In this document: positions 22,889-27,459 of the stretch, piece by piece
Numbering within the stretch: the stretch's first letter is position 1
Layout: every line of letters starts with the position of its first letter
DNA from: UBA11855 sp964591705
Lineage (GTDB): Archaea > Thermoproteota > Bathyarchaeia > Bathyarchaeales > Bathycorpusculaceae
Assembly (NCBI GenBank): GCA_964591705.1
Contig: CAZQCX010000019.1
Coordinates: 1-27,459 of the forward strand
Direction of reading: 5' to 3'
DNA: 27,459 nt
Notes under the pieces: model-generated
Told to the model about the DNA's origin: nothing
Database searches by the model: none
What the model saw: only the letters and a program-made list of their open reading frames with translations
Position numbers and translations under genes: made by a program

Positions 22889-24970
22889 CTATGTTCCGAT
22901 GGAAACCCTGCTTGTTCCAGCTTCTTTTTCCAAGGTGATCACGTGCTCAGCCTTGTCTGCGAATGCTTCACTGTGTGTAACTGCAATAATCTGTTCGATT
23001 GCCTTGAATCGTGATATTGATTCAGCCAAGCGGTCAATGCTGCCGTCCTCTCTGCCGAGACTCTCAGTCGGCTCGTCCAGCAACAATATGCTTAGTCCAT
23101 GACCTGTTCTCGATTGCATTATGAGTTGCCCCAGACCCAGTCTGTATGCGAAAGCCAGCAAGGTTCGTTCTCCTCCTGATAGATTCGCAACTTCCCTTTC
23201 TGCATTGTTTTCACTCTTAACATAGGGAGTGTAGCTGTCATCTACAGTCACGTTCAAGAGAGGGACCTCGCCGGCGAGGTCATCTAAGACTCGCTGAACA
23301 AAGTTTCTGAGAACTTTCACGAATTCACCTCTCATTTTTGGTTGAATGCTTCTATAGGCATCGCGAATATTGCTGATTATTTCGATGGTCTTGCCGATTT
23401 TCTCCATCTTCTCAAACTTCTGTTGAGCGTGGTCGACTCGTTCTTTTATGTCATCCATTCTTGTGAGAAGCACTTTTCTCTGGTTCTCTTTCGTTCTTAA
23501 GTCGGAATCAACCTCGTAGTATTGTCTGAAGGCTTGCTCGCGATGTCTTCTCGCAGTTTCGAGGTCGTCGAGGTTAAATCGGTTGATCTCAATTCTGACG
23601 AGGCTCAGCCGCCGTTCGAATTCTTCCGTGAGCTTCTGCTTTTGTTCGATATCAGCGTGTAAGGATTTCAGGCTTTCAGTTTCTTCGCCTATTCGGTTTG
23701 CTAAGTCTTCTCTTCTTGAGTTCAGTGTTTGGAGGCTCGAACAGACCTCTTTCAAAATTCTTCCTTTATGCTCAAGTATTTCGATTTCTTTCTGTTTTGT
23801 TTCTATTGTTGCTCGTCTTTTCATATTGTCTTCTCGGATTCCCTGCTGCAATTGGCCTTTGTATTCGGCTGCCAAAGGTTGTAAGCATAGAGGGCAGCGG
23901 TTCTCTAATGTCAGAGATTCCATTTTTCTCTCATCTTCTATCAGGCTTCGCGCTGATGTTTCCTTGTCTGCTCTGAGGTTGGAAAGTTCTTGTTCCATCA
24001 TATCCAATAGAGACTGCAAAATGTCCGATGTTTTCGCATGGATTCCGACTTCTTCGAGTTTTCTCTGGAATAGGCGTTCTTGCTCTTCGAGCGATCTCTG
24101 TCGTTGCTCAAGGTTTTCGATTATGTTCTTCTTCCCGTTTGAACTCTGCTTGATTGATTCTATGTCCTCTGTGCTGTGGGCAAGGCTTGTCAGTAGTCGT
24201 GTTTCTTTGTTTTTTAGGTCTTCGATGACTAATCGGTTTTCCTCCTGCTTCTTCAGCTTCACATCTGCCTCTTCCAAGATTTTCTTCGCGTTTGATAGCT
24301 TAGCCAAGGAGTCTTGGAGTTGAATCTCGAGAAGGGCGAATTCACCTGTGACGCGATTGTACTCGTCGCAGAGTTTTTCCATTCCTGTAACATCTGGATC
24401 TTTCTCCAAAACCTTGCGTTCCAGCTCGTATTGCCGTTTGTATTCAGCAATGTTGTTCCAGGCGGTTTCGTAGTCGGAGAGCCCGAAGAGTTGGTCTAGC
24501 TTCGTTTGTCTTTCTCTGGGTGTGGCGTCAATGAGTTCTTTTAGATGCTCCTGTCTGACCCACACTATTTCTCTCCATAGATCTTTGTCCAGTCCTGTTA
24601 TAACCTTGAGTTGTTCCATTACGGCTTCGGTTTTCATGCTCGCGAGGAGTAAGTCATTCTCATATAGTCTGAGTTCTTCACCGTCTTGACCTATGCCTTT
24701 TCCGCGCCTTCGTATTCCTCGAGTCAGCTTGTATGTGTTACCGCTTTGAGTGAATTGCACTGTGATTTTTCCTGAGTCAGTTCCTTCACGTAGTAGGTAG
24801 TCGAAGCTCTTTGCGATTGGTTCTCCAAAAAGTGCAAAATCTATGGCGTAGAGGATTGTGGATTTTCCGCTGCCGAGGGCACCGACTAGGCAATTGAATC
24901 CGCGAGTGAAGGGCACGGTGGATTTCGCGTGAGAACGGATGTTCTCAAGCTGAACCGCTTCTATCCTCAT
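22889..24970 (-). CDS. rad50: Rad50 double-strand break repair ATPase
   Basis: Rad50 pairs with Mre11 to tether and process DNA ends. The 693-residue protein has Walker A GALGSGKST (30-38), the Q-loop region 'WVRQEHLKEL' (Q140), coiled-coil arms (about 180-357 and 364-545), the zinc hook C359-P-L-C362, the ABC signature 'LSGGERTLLAFAYRLG' (from 597) and Walker B 'ILLLDEPTESLG' (from 628). Walker A has Leu where GPNGSGKS is usual, giving GALGSGKS. At 693 residues it is shorter than the roughly 880 of Pyrococcus Rad50, so the arms are short. ATG 24970 overlaps the mre11 stop by four bases, showing translational coupling. Confidence 0.95.
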   Translation of the reverse strand: MRIEAVQLENIRSHAKSTVPFTRGFNCLVGALGSGKSTILYAIDFALFGEPIAKSFDYLLREGTDSGKITVQFTQSGNTYKLTRGIRRRGKGIGQDGEELRLYENDLLLASMKTEAVMEQLKVITGLDKDLWREIVWVRQEHLKELIDATPRERQTKLDQLFGLSDYETAWNNIAEYKRQYELERKVLEKDPDVTGMEKLCDEYNRVTGEFALLEIQLQDSLAKLSNAKKILEEADVKLKKQEENRLVIEDLKNKETRLLTSLAHSTEDIESIKQSSNGKKNIIENLEQRQRSLEEQERLFQRKLEEVGIHAKTSDILQSLLDMMEQELSNLRADKETSARSLIEDERKMESLTLENRCPLCLQPLAAEYKGQLQQGIREDNMKRRATIETKQKEIEILEHKGRILKEVCSSLQTLNSRREDLANRIGEETESLKSLHADIEQKQKLTEEFERRLSLVRIEINRFNLDDLETARRHREQAFRQYYEVDSDLRTKENQRKVLLTRMDDIKERVDHAQQKFEKMEKIGKTIEIISNIRDAYRSIQPKMRGEFVKVLRNFVQRVLDDLAGEVPLLNVTVDDSYTPYVKSENNAEREVANLSGGERTLLAFAYRLGLGQLIMQSRTGHGLSILLLDEPTESLGREDGSIDRLAESISRFKAIEQIIAVTHSEAFADKAEHVITLEKEAGTSRVSIGT

Positions 24971-26235
24971 TGCTGCAGATCCTCGATGATTTGCTTAACC
25001 TTTTCCTCTTGTTTCCGAGTCAAGTTTTCAATTAGAGTAAGTGCGGATCTGGCTATGCGATCGGCTTGTGCTCTGCTGTACTGTTCGCTGAAGATTTGTG
25101 TGAAGTATTCGTACGCCTTTGTCTTAAGATCCTTGATGTCGCTATCAAAGATTGATCGTATGATCTCCTCAGGAACTTGACTTTCTCGCAGCTGAATGAT
25201 CGGGTTGACAAATAGCGCCTTTTCTGCTGAATTTCTAATCCTGACCACGTCGATTTCTGATCGGCTGGATTCAACTGGCAAAACGCCTCTTATTACAGAT
25301 GTTATTACTGCGCCTTCTGTATCTGCGTCTTTGATGGCTTTAGCTGCCAGTTCGGTGATTTTGGCTGAGTTCATACCGGAAAAATCGTGGTCAAGGACAA
25401 TGAATTTGCGCGGTGACTCGAGTTCAACAAAGGTCGTTGAGAATCCCCCTTTTTCATTCACGTTAACGTGAAAGAATCCTTTCTGGCTTTCCGCTTCATC
25501 GTAGGTTGTTGTTTCTGTGCATCCGCTGTAAGCGAGAAGTCCCGTTTTGAACTTGCCTATGTAGCGTGTGTGTACGTGTCCTGCTGCGTAGTAGTCGAAT
25601 CCTTCAGGGATTAGTTCAGGTGAAGTTTCGGCTTCGATGTAGGAAGGAGTTATGTTTGGAATGTTGACTGCCGTATGAAGGACAAAAATGTTTGCTGTGT
25701 GGCGTTCTGGAGTGGGAGGGTTCTGGTTTATGAATTGTGGTAGCGCTTCATCAGTTTTTCTGCGTGTTCTGAAGTTAGGGATGCCATAGACATAGCAGCA
25801 GCCGGTTTTTCGCCAGCATGCTCCTTTGCGTCTTGGCAAGTGGTGAATCAATCCTGCGCTGTCGAGGGGTATCAGTATGGTGCCGGTTATCGTGTTTGGT
25901 GCGGAATCATGTGATCCGTCAACTGTCAGTACAGGGATTTCTGCGTCTCGAAGGCGTTTGAAATTTTTGATCGCGTTTTCAAGGGTTGTGTTGGATGGTC
26001 TTGCTTGATGGAATAGGTCGCCGGCTATTACCATGAAGTCTGCTTTTAGTTCGATGGTTTTATCCACGAGTTCAGTGAAGGCGTTGTCAAAGTCTTGCCT
26101 TCTGGCTTCTAACCCGTATTGGGCATAACCTAGATGTAGGTCTGAGGCGTGGGTGAAGTTGAAAGCCTTCACTCGGCTGTTCCTCTTTCGCATCTTAGAT
26201 GTCAGGCTTGTTTGCTTTAAGCCTTTAGCACTCAT
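24967..26235 (-). CDS. mre11: Mre11 nuclease
   Basis: Mre11 is the manganese nuclease of the Mre11-Rad50 complex. The 422-residue protein has the phosphoesterase motifs D32-L-H34, GD at 72-73 ('VIAGDLFHQ'), the motif III segment 'VDGSHDS' (107-110), H187 ('FVLHTAV') and GHVH at 219-222. Motif III is usually GNHD; here the metal-binding Asn is Ser108, while His109 and Asp110 remain. Three cysteines cluster at 'ACWRKTGCCYVYG' (140-147), possibly a structural feature. The C-terminal region (about 330-422) includes a cap and a Rad50-binding helix segment. It is cotranscribed with rad50; herA and nurA are not adjacent. ATG 26235 lies close to the predicted transcription start. Confidence 0.94.
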   Translation of the reverse strand: MSAKGLKQTSLTSKMRKRNSRVKAFNFTHASDLHLGYAQYGLEARRQDFDNAFTELVDKTIELKADFMVIAGDLFHQARPSNTTLENAIKNFKRLRDAEIPVLTVDGSHDSAPNTITGTILIPLDSAGLIHHLPRRKGACWRKTGCCYVYGIPNFRTRRKTDEALPQFINQNPPTPERHTANIFVLHTAVNIPNITPSYIEAETSPELIPEGFDYYAAGHVHTRYIGKFKTGLLAYSGCTETTTYDEAESQKGFFHVNVNEKGGFSTTFVELESPRKFIVLDHDFSGMNSAKITELAAKAIKDADTEGAVITSVIRGVLPVESSRSEIDVVRIRNSAEKALFVNPIIQLRESQVPEEIIRSIFDSDIKDLKTKAYEYFTQIFSEQYSRAQADRIARSALTLIENLTRKQEEKVKQIIEDLQQ

Positions 26236-26237
26236 TG

Positions 26238-26273
26238 AAAGGTGACCTTTGCCTTGGGAAAAATGTATAAACG
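26238..26273. promoter_or_regulatory. Shared divergent promoter of mre11 and the AN1-S2P gene
   Basis: TGTATAAACG at 26264-26273 reads as a TATA box in both directions (CGTTTATACA on the minus strand). It would place initiation near 26243 for mre11 and near 26292 for the membrane protease. Between the TATA box and mre11 lies an inverted repeat, AAAGGT-G-ACCTTT (26238-26250), covering the predicted mre11 start of transcription, which suggests an operator. Confidence 0.4.
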
Positions 26274-26313
26274 AGATTGCTCTCTGAATGCAGGCGCGAG
26301 TTGCGGTTTAGAC

Positions 26314-27123
26314 ATGAATTGCCAGAGGTGCGGAATAGAAACCTTCCTTCCCTTTCAGTGTCCTTACTGCGGTGGTAAATTCTGTACCGAACATAGATTG
26401 CCGGAAAACCATTCTTGCTTGAGGATTGAGCTTGCCCGTGCGCCTAGGAAAGAAGTGACGTTCCCTTCGTCTGCTTCTTCTTATGAATACACTGTTACGA
26501 TGGGGCAAACCCGATTTGGAAAGAAAAGCGTTTTTTTCAGTCACAAAGAGCTCAGGCATCTGACTGTGGCAGCAATCCTTGTTGCTGGAGTCGGGCTGTC
26601 TTCGGTGCTGTACTCAGGTTACTTGGTGTCAGGGAACTGGACGGCTGCTTTGGGTGTTTTCGGCGTCTTTGCGGCGATACTTACGGTTTCTTTTCTTTCG
26701 CATGAAATTGCGCATAAGGTTTCAGCTCAGAGAAGAGGCTTGTGGGCTGAGTTCCGGTTGACCTTATGGGGGGCGCTTCTCACGACGTTCTCCATGATGT
26801 TGCCAATGTTCAAAATAATCTCGCCTGGCGCGGTCATGATTTCTGGCTCAACAAGTCTCAGGGAAATAGGAAAGATCTCTCTGGCTGGTCCAGCAACGAA
26901 CATCTTCTTTTCCGCTGTTTTGTCAGGTTTGGCTCTTGTTCCAAACAGCTATCAAGGAATCTTTGCCTTTGCAGCGTTCTTGAATGGTTTCATGGCGTTC
27001 TTCAACCTAGTTCCCTTCGGGATCCTTGATGGTTACAAGATTTTCCATTGGAACAAGAAGATATGGGGTTCCGCCTTTGCCGCGAGCCTAATCTTGATGA
27101 TAATGAACTATTTCTCTATATGA
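26314..27123 (+). CDS. AN1 zinc finger fused to a site-2-protease-like (M50) membrane protease
   Basis: The 269-residue protein begins with an AN1-type finger (C3, C6, C16, C19, C24, H27, H33, C35; 'CPYCGGKFCTEHRLPENHSC'). After a linker (36-82) come about six hydrophobic segments. The first long ones carry the zinc protease motif HEIAH at 130-134 and the last carry 'LVPFGILDGYKIFHW', where Asp239 corresponds to the NPDG aspartate of site-2 proteases. It should be an intramembrane metalloprotease with a cytoplasmic zinc finger, perhaps for substrate recruitment; that last point is inference. ATG 26314 is preferred to GTG 26242 because a TATA box lies between them and the protein then begins at the finger. 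It diverges from mre11 and converges on rpsJ. Confidence 0.88.
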   Translation: MNCQRCGIETFLPFQCPYCGGKFCTEHRLPENHSCLRIELARAPRKEVTFPSSASSYEYTVTMGQTRFGKKSVFFSHKELRHLTVAAILVAGVGLSSVLYSGYLVSGNWTAALGVFGVFAAILTVSFLSHEIAHKVSAQRRGLWAEFRLTLWGALLTTFSMMLPMFKIISPGAVMISGSTSLREIGKISLAGPATNIFFSAVLSGLALVPNSYQGIFAFAAFLNGFMAFFNLVPFGILDGYKIFHWNKKIWGSAFAASLILMIMNYFSI

Positions 27124-27139
27124 GCGTCAGAGGGAAGAA

Positions 27140-27448
27140 TCAGACTAGCTCTATGGTTACGTGGACTTCTTCAGGAACGCGAATACGCATTATTCTTCTC
27201 ATGACACGTTCTTCGGAGTCTATGTCAAGCAATCGTTTGTGAATACGCATCTCCCACCTGTCCCATGTTGCTGTACCTTCGCCTGACGGTGCCTTCAGAA
27301 CTGGGACGCGAAGTCGTTTTGTCGGGAGAGGAACTGGTCCGTTGATTTTAACTCCGGTTTTCTGGGCGATACCTTTCAGTTCGTTACATACCTCTTCTAG
27401 TTTACCGTAGTCGGTGCTTGTTAGGCGTATTCGCGCTTTTCTTACCAT
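27140..27448 (-). CDS. rpsJ: Ribosomal protein uS10
   Basis: This 102-residue protein is the archaeal form of uS10, with 'KARIRLTSTDYGKLEEVCNE', 'GPVPLPTKRLRVPVLKAPSG' and 'WDRWEMRIHKRLLDIDSEE', the conserved RNA-contacting strands and loop. It is part of the small-subunit head. In many archaea it lies directly downstream of the elongation factor 1-alpha gene; only 11 bases remain upstream in this window, so that cannot be checked. It converges on the AN1-protease gene with a 16-base gap. Confidence 0.95.
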   Translation of the reverse strand: MVRKARIRLTSTDYGKLEEVCNELKGIAQKTGVKINGPVPLPTKRLRVPVLKAPSGEGTATWDRWEMRIHKRLLDIDSEERVMRRIMRIRVPEEVHVTIELV

Positions 27449-27459
27449 TCGCCCGTCAA

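Noticed and set aside
23583..24323. 246-codon plus-strand frame inside rad50
   Set aside because: It is Ser/Cys/Phe-rich shadow sequence opposite a coiled-coil coding region, where the minus-strand codons for Glu, Lys and Leu leave few stops on the other strand.
1..27459. CRISPR array, tRNA or rRNA genes, prophage or defence island
   Set aside because: No spaced repeats, tRNA arm patterns, rRNA segments or phage and defence gene families were seen on either strand.

Overview
The window looks like a piece of an archaeal chromosome, most likely from the Bathyarchaeia/Thaumarchaeota side of the TACK group. That placement is inference from gene content and promoter style; no rRNA gene is present to confirm it. 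The evidence is Orc1/Cdc6, an archaeal ATP-dependent DNA ligase, Mre11-Rad50, pyruvoyl-dependent arginine decarboxylase, the short archaeal triosephosphate isomerase, archaeal-length uS10, a eukaryote-type ribosomal protein eL22, and TATA-box promoters instead of -35/-10 boxes. Many starts are TTG or GTG with Shine-Dalgarno sequences. Genes are densely packed on both strands.

Layout. 1-344 is the broken tail of a DDE transposase. 587-4197 is the chaperone operon grpE-dnaK-dnaJ on the plus strand. It is followed by a zinc-ribbon gene interrupted by an in-frame TAG (4310-4675). 4715-6916 on the minus strand is a molybdopterin operon, read as winged-helix protein, moaC, moaB, moaA. 6917-7477 holds no intact gene, only two overlapping open stretches that look like one frameshifted small protein. 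orc1/cdc6 (7478-8656, minus) diverges from arginine decarboxylase (8875-9441).

9565-14808 on the plus strand carries an EamA transporter, a Nudix hydrolase, triosephosphate isomerase, a DUF89 phosphatase and a glycogen debranching enzyme. The last three are close together and meet a convergent galT (14805-15848), so the block looks like glycogen/sugar-phosphate breakdown. Next come nikR, quinolinate synthase nadA, a DUF1893 protein and thioredoxin.

18400-20811 on the minus strand is DNA ligase followed by an unrecognised coiled-coil protein. 20812-21577 is a long gap that contains a small cysteine-rich reading frame without a standard start and a good candidate C/D-box guide RNA just upstream of eL22 (21578-21859). 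A fumarylacetoacetate hydrolase family protein follows. 22889-26235 is mre11-rad50 on the minus strand, sharing a promoter region with a divergent AN1-finger/site-2-protease membrane protein. The window ends in rpsJ (uS10).

The most noteworthy points are: the guide RNA, whose spacer is complementary to the 16S decoding centre and would place the methyl group on the position equivalent to E. coli C1402; a DnaK whose conserved nucleotide-site aspartate is serine; the TAG inside a zinc ribbon; the start-less cysteine-rich frame; and an Asn-to-Ser change in the Mre11 GNHD motif. I did not find a defence island, a CRISPR array or a clearly new multi-gene system.
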